NCBI GenBank assembly: GCA_900542905.1 | Contig: UQPF01000002.1 | Span: 1-64,000, forward strand | From: an uncultured Collinsella sp. | Lineage (GTDB): Bacteria > Actinomycetota > Coriobacteriia > Coriobacteriales > Coriobacteriaceae | Direction of reading: 5' to 3' | DNA length: 64,000 bases | Shown: positions 37,630-45,081 of the stretch, in pieces | Layout: every line of letters begins with the position of its first letter | Position numbering within the stretch: position 1 is the first letter of the stretch | Notes under the pieces: generated by a model | Told to the model about the DNA's origin: nothing | The model's input: the letters and a program-made list of their open reading frames with translations, nothing else | Databases searched by the model: none | Program-made: the position numbers and the translations under genes

Positions 37630-38058
37630 GTGCACGAGCTCGGAATCGTCTATCACATCATTCGCGATGTCGAGAACGTGGCGCGCGCCAATGGCGTGCG
37701 TCGCGTTTCGAGCGTCACGCTGCTGCTGGGCGAGGTCTCGGGCGTCGTTCCCGACTTGCTGCTCGACGCTTGGCGCTGGGCAGCAGATAAAAAGCCTATC
37801 GCGCAGGGCGCGGAGCTTATCGTGGAGCCCGTCGAGGCCGTGACATATTGCGAGGCATGCGGCTGCGACTACGCGACGGTCGAGCACGGCAAGACCTGTC
37901 CCCATTGCGGCAGCGGCGAGACCTATTTGCTGCAGGGCCAAGAGGTAATGATCAAACAGATCGAGACCCCCGACGAGGACCCGGCAGACGCTGCTCCTGA
38001 CGGCCTCTCCGACGCCCCCGACGCCGTCGACGCCGCCAACCCTCTCCACATCGCCTAA
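37630..38058 (+). CDS. hypA: Hydrogenase nickel incorporation protein HypA
   Basis: HypA helps insert nickel into [NiFe] hydrogenases. The protein of 142 residues begins MHELGIV, with the nickel-binding His2, and has the zinc ribbon CEACGCDY and CPHCGSG. It then adds an acidic tail of about 30 residues (DEDPADAAPDGLSDAPDAVD) not typical of the family. The start is a GTG at 37630 preceded by GGAAGGAA. It lies far from the other hyp genes at 3-8 kb and no hypB is seen in the window. The 194-bp gap from the flavoprotein gene leaves operon membership open. Confidence 0.93.
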   Translation: MHELGIVYHIIRDVENVARANGVRRVSSVTLLLGEVSGVVPDLLLDAWRWAADKKPIAQGAELIVEPVEAVTYCEACGCDYATVEHGKTCPHCGSGETYLLQGQEVMIKQIETPDEDPADAAPDGLSDAPDAVDAANPLHIA

Positions 38059-38121
38059 CATCTAATGTCTACATGGACTAGAGTTCTAAACATATTTGCT
38101 TCGGTTAGTCAAGTCATGTCT

Positions 38122-38326
38122 GTTTAAACAAAATGGTGGCACGCAGACGCATTGGGATTCACCTAAAAGCGGTCTTAACGAACGGTGCACCTTTATATGT
38201 CTTTGAAAACAATCAGCAAATCACGTTTTAGCAGGCAATGAGCTATAAGCCAGCAACGTAATCAATTTGTAACAAACATAGACGTTTAAACAAATAATCC
38301 AACCTTTTGCGAATTTAGCTATAATT
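38122..38326 (+). promoter_or_regulatory. AT-rich PTS control region with two GTTTAAAC sites
   Basis: The 337-bp gap before the PTS operon is AT-rich and holds no gene I can support. The palindrome GTTTAAAC occurs at 38122-38129 (inside TGTTTAAACA) and again at 38284-38291, each followed by AAA. A TATAAT box stands at 38321-38326. These may be operator sites for an unlinked regulator. Confidence 0.45.
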
Positions 38327-38395
38327 CCACAATCCAAACAGGTATACTCCTTTCATGTCGTGTAGGAAATACGTAGACAAAAAGGAGGTTATGTG

Positions 38396-39385
38396 ATGGT
38401 AAGTATTGTTCTTGCTAGCCACGGGGACTTGGCAGCTGGAATCAAGCAGACGGGCTCGATGGTCTTTGGCGATCAGCCGTCTGTTGCCGTGGTCTCGCTC
38501 GAGCCGAGCATGGGCCCCGACGATTTCCGTGCCAAGGTCGAGGAAGCAGTCGCTTCCTTCGAGGACCAGGAGCAGGTGCTCTTCCTCGTTGATCTGTGGG
38601 GCGGCACGCCGTTCAACCAGATCAGCGGGCTCATCGAGGGCCACGATTCCTGGGCTATCGTCACCGGTGTCAACCTGCCTATGCTCATCGAGGCATATTC
38701 GCAGCGCTTTGACGCAAAGAACACTGCACATGCGATCGCAAAACATCTCGTGACTGAGGCTAAGGCTGGCGTGCGTGTCAAGCCCGAGTCTCTGGTGCCC
38801 GAGGAGAAGAAGCCGGCTGCGGCCGCCGCTGCTCCTGCAGGCGCCATCCCTCCGGGAACGGTCATCGGCGATGGGCACATCAAGATCGCCCACGTCCGTA
38901 TCGACACCCGTCTGCTTCATGGTCAGGTGGCCACCACGTGGACCAAGCAGATCAACCCCAACCGCATCATCGTGGTTTCCGACGGCGTTGCTCACGACGA
39001 GCTCCGCAAGACCATGATCGAGCAGGCTGCCCCTCCGGGAGTCCATGCCAACGTCGTGCCCATCAAGAAGATGGCCGAGGTCGTCAAGGACACGCGCTTT
39101 GGTGACACCAAGGCCATGCTGCTCTTCGAGAACCCACAGGATCTGCTCAAGGCCATCGAGGCCGGCGTCGACATCAAGGAAGTCAACATCGGTTCCATGG
39201 CTCACTCCAAGGGCAAGGTCGTCGTCACCAACGCCGTCGCTATGGGCGATGACGACGTTAAGACCCTCGAGGCCCTCAAGGCCAAGGGCGTCAAGTTCGA
39301 GGTCCGCAAGGTTCCTTCGGATGCTTCCGAGGATCTCGACGCCATGTTGAAGAAAGCTAAGGCCGAACTGGCCGCTCAAGCATAG
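38396..39385 (+). CDS. Mannose-family PTS EIIAB component
   Basis: A 329-residue fused EIIA-EIIB phosphocarrier of the mannose/fructose/sorbose PTS family. The EIIA domain (about 1-135) carries His9 in LASHGDLAAG. After an Ala/Pro linker, the EIIB domain (about 160-329) carries His175 in IDTRLLHGQV. Phosphate passes from HPr to EIIA, then EIIB, then the sugar moved by IIC-IID. The ATG at 38396 has AAAGGAGG at seven bases; an overlapping GTG at 38393 is too close. It is the first gene of IIAB-IIC-IID. The sugar cannot be told from sequence. Confidence 0.94.
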   Translation: MVSIVLASHGDLAAGIKQTGSMVFGDQPSVAVVSLEPSMGPDDFRAKVEEAVASFEDQEQVLFLVDLWGGTPFNQISGLIEGHDSWAIVTGVNLPMLIEAYSQRFDAKNTAHAIAKHLVTEAKAGVRVKPESLVPEEKKPAAAAAAPAGAIPPGTVIGDGHIKIAHVRIDTRLLHGQVATTWTKQINPNRIIVVSDGVAHDELRKTMIEQAAPPGVHANVVPIKKMAEVVKDTRFGDTKAMLLFENPQDLLKAIEAGVDIKEVNIGSMAHSKGKVVVTNAVAMGDDDVKTLEALKAKGVKFEVRKVPSDASEDLDAMLKKAKAELAAQA

Positions 39386-39403
39386 TAAAGGAGGGTCCGA
39401 TAC

Positions 39404-40222
39404 ATGTCTGCAATCACTATTCTGCTTGTTGCGATTGTCGCGTTGCTTGCCGGTATGGAAGGCATTCTGGATGAGTTCCAGTTCCATCAGCCGCTCGTGG
39501 CATGCACGCTTATCGGTCTCGTAACCGGTCACCTTCAGGAGGGCATCCTCCTGGGCGGTTCGCTCCAGATGATGGCCCTTGGCTGGGCTAACGTCGGCGC
39601 CGCCGTCGCGCCTGACGCCGCTCTGGCCTCGGTCGCTTCTTCGATCATCATGGTGCTCGCCCTCAACGGCGGCGCCACTGATTCGGCCAAGGCCGTTACC
39701 GCGGCCATCGCCGTCGCCGTCCCGCTGTCGGTCGCTGGTCTGTTCCTGACCATGATCTGCCGTACCATTGCTACCGCTATCGCTCACGCCATGGACGGTT
39801 GCGCCGAGAAGGGCGACTTCTCCGGCATCGAGCGCTGGCAGTACGCTGCCATCCTCATGCAGGGCCTTCGTATCGCCATCCCGGCAGTACTTCTGTGCAT
39901 CATCCCGGCCGAGGCCGTTACCAACGCGCTTAACGCTATGCCCGACTGGCTGTCCGGCGGCATGGCTGTCGGCGGCGGCATGGTCGCTTCCGTCGGTTAC
40001 GCCATGGTCATCAACATGATGGCCACCAAGGAGACCTGGCCGTTCTTCATCCTCGGCTTTGTCCTTGCTGCCATCCCTCAGCTCACGCTGATCGCCCTTG
40101 GCCTCATCGGCATCTCCCTTGCCCTCATCTACCTTGGCCTTAAGGATCTGGCCAAGCAGGGTGGCGGCATGGGCGGCGGCTCCGGTGACCCGCTCGGCGA
40201 CATTTTGAACGATTACGAGTAG
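39404..40222 (+). CDS. Mannose-family PTS EIIC permease
   Basis: The 272-residue membrane EIIC subunit, about seven hydrophobic helices. It opens MSAITILLVAIVALLAGMEG and contains LLGGSLQMMALGWANVGAAVAPD, a typical segment of the family, and ends in a Gly-rich cytoplasmic tail (KQGGGMGGGSGDPLG). It forms the sugar channel with EIID. The ATG follows AAAGGAGGG and lies 18 bp after the EIIAB stop, so it is co-transcribed. Confidence 0.94.
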   Translation: MSAITILLVAIVALLAGMEGILDEFQFHQPLVACTLIGLVTGHLQEGILLGGSLQMMALGWANVGAAVAPDAALASVASSIIMVLALNGGATDSAKAVTAAIAVAVPLSVAGLFLTMICRTIATAIAHAMDGCAEKGDFSGIERWQYAAILMQGLRIAIPAVLLCIIPAEAVTNALNAMPDWLSGGMAVGGGMVASVGYAMVINMMATKETWPFFILGFVLAAIPQLTLIALGLIGISLALIYLGLKDLAKQGGGMGGGSGDPLGDILNDYE

Positions 40223-40238
40223 GAGGGGAGTGATACAT

Positions 40239-41159
40239 ATGGCAGAGAACAAGATTCAGCTCACCAAGGCTGACCGCAAGAAGGTTTGCTTCCGTCATCA
40301 GTTCCTTCAGGGCTCGTGGAACTACGAGCGTATGCAGAACGGCGGCTGGTGCTTCGCAATGATCCCTGCGATCAAGAAGCTCTACACCAGCAAGGATGAC
40401 CAGATTGCCGCTCTTAAGCGCCACCTGGAGTTCTATAACACCCACCCCTATGTTTCCGCCCCCGTCATTGGCGTTACCCTCGCTCTCGAGGAGGAGCGCG
40501 CCAACGGTGCCCCGATTGACGACGTCGCCATTCAGGGCGTCAAGGTCGGTATGATGGGCCCGCTCGCCGGCGTCGGCGACCCCGCCTTCTGGTTCACCCT
40601 TCGCCCGATTCTGGGCGCTCTGGGCGCTTCCCTGGCCCTGTCCGGCAGCATCGCCGGTCCGTTGCTGTTCTTCTTCGCGTGGAACATCATCCGTTACGCC
40701 TTCCTGTGGTACACGCAGGAGTTTGGCTACAAGGTCGGCTCCTCCATCGCCAAGGACCTCTCCGGCGGTCTGATGGGCAAGGTCACCGAGGGTGCTTCCA
40801 TCCTGGGTATGTTCATCATCGGCGCCTTGGTCGAGCGCTGGGTGTCTATCTCCTTCACCCCGGTCGTCTCCAAGGTCACGCAGTCTGCTGGCGCCTTTAT
40901 CGACTGGGCTAACCTGCCCTCCGGTTCTGAGGGTGTCAAGGAAGCACTGACGATGTATAACTCCATCGGTGCTAACGCCCTTGATCAGGTGAAGGTCACC
41001 ACGCTTCAGGCCAACCTCGATCAGCTCATCCCCGGCCTTGCCGCCGTGTGCCTGACCCTGCTGGTCTGCAAGCTCCTCAAGAAGAAGGTCAGCCCGATCG
41101 TCATCATCCTGGCTCTCTTCGCCATCGGCATCATCGGTCGCGTCTGCGGCTTCATGTAA
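40239..41159 (+). CDS. Mannose-family PTS EIID permease
   Basis: The 306-residue EIID subunit, partner of EIIC. It begins with a soluble helix region (RKKVCFRHQFLQGSWNYERM) that fits the family signature FLRSxxxQxSWNYERMQ, followed by GVTLALEEERANG and GVKVGMMGPLAGVGDP. The C-terminal half has about four membrane helices. The ATG at 40239 has GGAGGGGAG upstream; a GTG at 40230 is less likely. A terminator at 41216 ends the operon before the DUF956 gene. Confidence 0.94.
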   Translation: MAENKIQLTKADRKKVCFRHQFLQGSWNYERMQNGGWCFAMIPAIKKLYTSKDDQIAALKRHLEFYNTHPYVSAPVIGVTLALEEERANGAPIDDVAIQGVKVGMMGPLAGVGDPAFWFTLRPILGALGASLALSGSIAGPLLFFFAWNIIRYAFLWYTQEFGYKVGSSIAKDLSGGLMGKVTEGASILGMFIIGALVERWVSISFTPVVSKVTQSAGAFIDWANLPSGSEGVKEALTMYNSIGANALDQVKVTTLQANLDQLIPGLAAVCLTLLVCKLLKKKVSPIVIILALFAIGIIGRVCGFM

Positions 41160-41215
41160 GCACGTTTCGGCTTAAGACCGAGAATTGCTAGGCAAGGGCT
41201 TTTGAGCCATTGAAA

Positions 41216-41260
41216 CGGACCGCACCCGGTGGGTACACTGGATGCGGTCCGATTGTTTTA
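41216..41260 (+). terminator. Terminator of the PTS operon
   Basis: CGGACCGCA pairs with TGCGGTCCG around an 18-nt loop and is followed by ATTGTTTTA. It separates the EIID gene from DUF956; read-through would place DUF956 in the same transcript. Confidence 0.75.
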
Positions 41261-41279
41261 TTTGGAGGGCGAGGCGCGC

Positions 41280-41678
41280 ATGGCGCAATCTCAGAACAGC
41301 ACGGTCGATCTGGCAACGCCGGCAACCTGCCTGATGGGGCTTACCAGCCACGGCAACGTGATGGTGGGCAATAAGGCGTTCGAGTATTACAACGAGCGCA
41401 ATCCCGAGGATTATATTCAAATCCCGTGGGATGAGGTCGACTATATTGCCGCCGAGGTTTTACGCGGTACCAAGAAGATCACGCGTTTTGCCATCTTCAC
41501 CAAGGACAACGGTCACTTTACGTTTTCGACGCGCGACGACAAAGAGACGCTTCGTGCTGTCCGCAAGTACGTCGACGAGGATAAGCTTGTGCGTTCGCCC
41601 GACTTTATCGATGTGACGGCCAAGGGCGCCAAGAGCATCCCCTCCGTTATCAAAAACCTCTTCCACAAAGGTAACTAG
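41280..41678 (+). CDS. DUF956 family protein (ManO-like)
   Basis: A 132-residue soluble protein of the DUF956 family, which is often encoded with mannose PTS genes and may regulate them. Typical segments are GLTSHGNVMVGNKAFEYYN, IPWDEVDYIAAEV and FTFSTRDDKETLRAVRKYV. The ATG at 41280 is chosen because the family start MAQSQNSTVDL fits; the ribosome site GAGG is modest, and the open frame upstream lies in the terminator. The C-terminus is basic (IKNLFHKGN). Its place after IIAB-IIC-IID supports the link to sugar uptake. Confidence 0.85.
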   Translation: MAQSQNSTVDLATPATCLMGLTSHGNVMVGNKAFEYYNERNPEDYIQIPWDEVDYIAAEVLRGTKKITRFAIFTKDNGHFTFSTRDDKETLRAVRKYVDEDKLVRSPDFIDVTAKGAKSIPSVIKNLFHKGN

Positions 41679-41687
41679 CTTCTCATA

Positions 41688-41754
41688 AGTTGCGGTGAAA
41701 TAGTTCCTAAATACGGCTTTAGATGCTTCAGACAGGAACTATTCCACCGCAACT
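41688..41754. repeat. Palindromic intergenic repeat, copy 2
   Basis: It has the same arms as 16511-16578 (AGTTGCGGTGAAATAGTTCC with GGAACTATTCCACCGCAACT) and a different 27-bp middle. It lies between DUF956 and the tRNA gene. Confidence 0.75.
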
Positions 41755-41813
41755 TCGAAGTCTAGTCATGCGACGTATTGCGATGCAGTAAATCTGCTAC
41801 ACTAGTACAACAT

Positions 41814-41889
41814 GCCTCCGTAGCTCAGGGGATAGAGCACCGCTCTCCTAAAGCGGGTGTCGACGGTTCGAATCCGCCCGGGGGCACCA
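41814..41889 (+). tRNA. tRNA-Arg (anticodon CCT)
   Basis: A complete 76-nt tRNA including an encoded CCA. The acceptor stem GCCTCCG pairs with CGGGGGC with one G-T pair. The D arm is AGCTCAGGGGATAGAGC, the anticodon stem CCGCT/AGCGG with loop CTCCTAA gives anticodon CCT for AGG codons, and the T arm has GGTTCGAATCC. TACACT at 41798-41803 may be its -10 box. The 3' part is also the left attachment site of the mobile element, so the gene stays intact after insertion. Confidence 0.97.
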
Positions 41890-41890
41890 G
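41845..41890 (+). repeat. Left attachment site (46-bp direct repeat in tRNA-Arg)
   Basis: The 46 bp from the anticodon loop to one base past CCA recur exactly at 54268-54313. This is the pattern left by a tyrosine integrase acting on a tRNA gene, and it defines the left end of the element. Confidence 0.92.
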
Positions 41891-41898
41891 AAGTAAAT

Positions 41899-41936
41899 GC
41901 AGGTCAGATGGTATAAATCGTCTGACCTGCTTTCTT
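41899..41936 (+). terminator. Terminator after tRNA-Arg, inside the element
   Basis: GCAGGTCAGA pairs perfectly with TCTGACCTGC and is followed by TTTCTTATAT. Because it lies inside the element, insertion gives the tRNA a new terminator. Confidence 0.82.
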
Positions 41937-41962
41937 ATATAAGGGCATCGTTAACGTCAGTT

Positions 41963-41981
41963 GGGTAGAATTTGGGTAGAA
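41963..41981 (+). promoter_or_regulatory. Left tandem GGGTAGAA pair (likely integrase arm sites)
   Basis: GGGTAGAA occurs at 41963-41970 and 41974-41981, followed by AGTTTTTTT. The same pair in the same orientation is at 54142-54160, just inside the right end. Tyrosine integrases with an N-terminal arm-binding domain use such sites. Confidence 0.6.
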
Positions 41982-42011
41982 AGTTTTTTTGTGAAGGGCT
42001 ATGCCCAAAGT

Positions 42012-42209
42012 CCGGTTTCCAACCCTTCCCACAGCCTACGGGCTTATAAGAAGCCCTTCGGCCATGGAAAGCGTTGAAAACCTAGGGTGACGTTGCTGTG
42101 AGATGGGCGAGTTTCCAACAGCCCCCGGCGTCTTCGGGGTTCGCCTGGGACCCTGCGACACCGTGGACCGTTGAAAACTCGCCCTTCCGCTTGGAAGAGG
42201 GCTTTTACC
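42012..42209 (+). ncRNA. Two similar hairpins and a terminator before the restriction gene
   Basis: Two units of related form lie at 42012-42083 and 42105-42184. Each opens with GTTTCCAAC and closes with CGTTGAAAAC, and the outer bases change together: CGGTTTCC with GAAAACC in the first, GGGCGAGTTT with AAACTCGCCC in the second. The first has an internal hairpin GGGCTT/AAGCCC. A terminator-like hairpin follows, GCCCTTCC/GGAAGAGGGC then TTTT. It could be a separate small RNA or a leader that controls the gene at 42253. I identified no clear promoter. Confidence 0.45.
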
Positions 42210-42252
42210 CCTTAAAATTGTCCGAAAGTGACAACGACGCAGGAGGTCCGGT

Positions 42253-45081
42253 ATGCCTGCCAGCAAGAAAGAGGCAAAGGAGTTCGTCAAGCGGTGGCAG
42301 AAGCGCCTTGCCGCCATCCCCGCGGGCTCCAACAACGAGCAGCAGGACACGCAAAAGTTCTGGGTAGATCTGCTCATCAACGTCCTGGGCATCCCGTCCA
42401 ACACCATAGACAGCTTCGTCGACTTCGAGCGGAAGGTGAGAGGCCGCCGCATCGACGTGTTCGTCTCCGACCACAACTTCCTGTGTGAGCAGAAGTCGTG
42501 GGGTATCGACCTCGACAAACCCGAGCCCAGAAACGGCGGCATGGAGACGCCGCTCCAGCAGGCCATGTGGTACGCGCGGCACCTGCCGTACTCCGAGCGC
42601 CCCCGCTGGGTGATGACGTGCAACTTCGGGACCTTCCGCCTCTACGACCTCGACAACGAGCGGCCCGAGGACACCGTGCAGGAGTTCTCCCTCGAAGAGC
42701 TCCAGGACAGCCTGTACCTTCTCTCCTTCCTGACCTCCAACGAGACGAGCCGCCTGCACAAGGAGCAGCAGCTCTCCATCGAGGCCGGGGCCTACGTCTC
42801 CAGGCTCTACGATGCCCTCGCCAAGCAGTACCACCACATCGAGGAGAAGGACGAGCGCGCGCAGGAGGAGCAGCGCTCGCTCAACGTGCTCATCACCCGA
42901 ATCATCTTCCTGCTTTACGCCGAGGACGCCGACCTCCTGCAATCGCACCAGGCGTTCGGTAGGTACTGCGAGGGTGACCCTGCCAAGCTCCGCCGCAAGC
43001 TGGTGGACCTGTTCGAGGCGATCGACACGCCCCTGGACAAGCGGGACGAGTACATGGACGAGGACCTCGCGGCCTTCCCGTACGTGAACGGCGGTCTGTT
43101 CGCCGACTCCTCCATCATCGTCCCGCAGATGACCCCGGAGATTCTCGAGGCCATCACCGACGCGTCCCAGGACTTCGATTGGCGTGAGATCTCGGGCGTC
43201 ATCTTTGGCGGCGTGTTCGAGGGGACGCTGAACCCCGAGACCCGCCATGCCGGGGGCATGCACTACACGAGCGTGGAGAACATCGAGCGCTGCCTCAAGC
43301 CGCTCTTCCTCGACGAGCTGTGGGACGAGCTGCACGAGGCCGAGGGCGAGAGGACGGCGACGAAACGCAAGCAGGCCCTGGCGAGGCTGCACGACAAGGT
43401 TGCCTCCATCACCATCGGTGACCCCGCGTGCGGCTCGGGCAACTTCCTTACCGAGGCGTACCGGCAGCTGCGCACCATCGAGAACCGAATCATCGAGGAC
43501 GAGCTCGGCGAGGAGACCGGCAACGCGGGGCAGACGTCCCTCGTCATTGCGCAGGACAGCCCCGTCCGCGTATCTCTCGATCAACTGTACGGCATCGAGA
43601 TAAACGACTTCGCCGTCTCGGTCGCCAAGACCGCCCTTTGGATCACCGAGGAGCAGATGCTCCGAAAGACGCAGGAGATATACGTCGGTTATGACTTCGA
43701 CTTCCTGCCGCTCAGGAGCCTCAGCAACCTCCATGAGGGCAACGCCCTCAAGACCGATTGGTCCGAGGTGTTCCCCGATGACCTTACTTATCTTGTGGGC
43801 AACCCGCCGTTCCTGGGTGCTCGCAACCAATCCAAGGAGCAGAAGGCAGAGCTCCTTGAGGTCTTCGATGGAGCGAAGAACGCGGGCAACATCGACTACT
43901 GCGGGGCCTGGTACATGAAGGCCGCGAGGTTCACGCAGGGAAAGCGCACGCGCTGCGCCCTGGTCTCTACCAACTCGATATGTCAGGGCGAGCAGGTCGC
44001 CAACCTCTGGAAACCCCTGTACGACCTGGGTATCCACATCGACTTCGCGCACAACACGTTCAGGTGGGACAACGAGGCTGCGGACAAGGCGCACGTGTTC
44101 TGTGTCATCGTCGGGTTCTCCCGCGAGTCGGGGACCAAGACGCTCTTCTACCACGCGACCCCGGACAGCGACGAAGAACAGATTCCCACGGCTCGAATCA
44201 ATGCGTATCTGAAAGACGCCCCTGATGTATTCATCTACAGCCGCAGCAAGCCTATTTGTGATGTTCCGGAAATGGGCATCGGAAATAAACCTATTGATGG
44301 GGGATTCTACCTGTTTACCGATGAGGAGAAAGACGATTTCCTGAAGAAAGAGCCAAAGGCCGAAGGCTTCTTCCATCCATGGCTTGGATCAAAAGAGTTC
44401 ATTCATGGCTATCACCGCTGGTGCCTGTGGCTTGGGGAGGCAACCTTCTCAGATCTAAAGCAGCTTCCTGAGTGCAGAAAGAGAGTAGAACAGGTTCGTG
44501 AATACAGGCTTGCAAGTAAAAGCGCTGGAACCCGGAAAATAGCAGATAAGCCAACGAGATTTCACGTTGAGAACATGCCCGAGGGAAGTTCCATCATCAT
44601 CCCAGAGGTGTCTTCAAGCAGAAGGAAACGTGTTCCAATGGGCTTTGTTGGTCCAGAGATATTTTGCAGCAACAAGGTTAGATTGATACCTAATGCCTCT
44701 CTCTATCACTATGGCATTCTGCAATCTCAATTCCATAATGCATGGGTTAGGATCGTAACCGGAAGATTGAAGGACGATTACCAGTATTCGGCCAATATTG
44801 ATTACAACAACTTCGTCTGGCCCGAGCCCACGGAATCCCAACGCGAAGAAGTTGAGCGTTGCGCCCAAGCCGTGCTCGACGCCCGGGATGCCCAAGAAGG
44901 TGCGACGCTCGCGGACATGTACGATCCCAAGAACGAAACGTTCTTCCCCGAGCTGATGTCTGCGCATAAGGCGCTCGACGCTGCTGTCGAAGCTGCCTAT
45001 GGCGTCGACTTCGGTGGGGACGAGGAGAAGATAGTCGCCCATCTTTTCAACCTGTACGCCAAGAAGGTCGGTGAACTATAG
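42253..45081 (+). CDS. MmeI-like type IIL restriction enzyme and DNA methyltransferase
   Basis: A 942-residue fused nuclease-methyltransferase. The N-terminal part has a PD-(D/E)xK-like site, Asp68 in RRIDVF and Glu79-x-Lys81 in LCEQKSWG, close to the D-x9-ExK of MmeI. The N6-adenine methyltransferase part has motif I DPACGSGNFLTEAY (390 on) and motif IV NPPFLG (517 on). Residues about 640 to 855 should be the target recognition domain; this part is visibly lower in GC than both flanks, suggesting exchange of specificity. AGGAGG precedes the ATG. Its stop overlaps the GTG of the next gene. It should methylate one strand and cut unmodified DNA. Whether both activities work is untested. Confidence 0.88.
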   Translation: MPASKKEAKEFVKRWQKRLAAIPAGSNNEQQDTQKFWVDLLINVLGIPSNTIDSFVDFERKVRGRRIDVFVSDHNFLCEQKSWGIDLDKPEPRNGGMETPLQQAMWYARHLPYSERPRWVMTCNFGTFRLYDLDNERPEDTVQEFSLEELQDSLYLLSFLTSNETSRLHKEQQLSIEAGAYVSRLYDALAKQYHHIEEKDERAQEEQRSLNVLITRIIFLLYAEDADLLQSHQAFGRYCEGDPAKLRRKLVDLFEAIDTPLDKRDEYMDEDLAAFPYVNGGLFADSSIIVPQMTPEILEAITDASQDFDWREISGVIFGGVFEGTLNPETRHAGGMHYTSVENIERCLKPLFLDELWDELHEAEGERTATKRKQALARLHDKVASITIGDPACGSGNFLTEAYRQLRTIENRIIEDELGEETGNAGQTSLVIAQDSPVRVSLDQLYGIEINDFAVSVAKTALWITEEQMLRKTQEIYVGYDFDFLPLRSLSNLHEGNALKTDWSEVFPDDLTYLVGNPPFLGARNQSKEQKAELLEVFDGAKNAGNIDYCGAWYMKAARFTQGKRTRCALVSTNSICQGEQVANLWKPLYDLGIHIDFAHNTFRWDNEAADKAHVFCVIVGFSRESGTKTLFYHATPDSDEEQIPTARINAYLKDAPDVFIYSRSKPICDVPEMGIGNKPIDGGFYLFTDEEKDDFLKKEPKAEGFFHPWLGSKEFIHGYHRWCLWLGEATFSDLKQLPECRKRVEQVREYRLASKSAGTRKIADKPTRFHVENMPEGSSIIIPEVSSSRRKRVPMGFVGPEIFCSNKVRLIPNASLYHYGILQSQFHNAWVRIVTGRLKDDYQYSANIDYNNFVWPEPTESQREEVERCAQAVLDARDAQEGATLADMYDPKNETFFPELMSAHKALDAAVEAAYGVDFGGDEEKIVAHLFNLYAKKVGEL

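Noticed and set aside
42012..42184. The twin hairpins as a CRISPR array
   Set aside because: Only two imperfect units, unequal interiors with their own stems, and no cas genes in the window.
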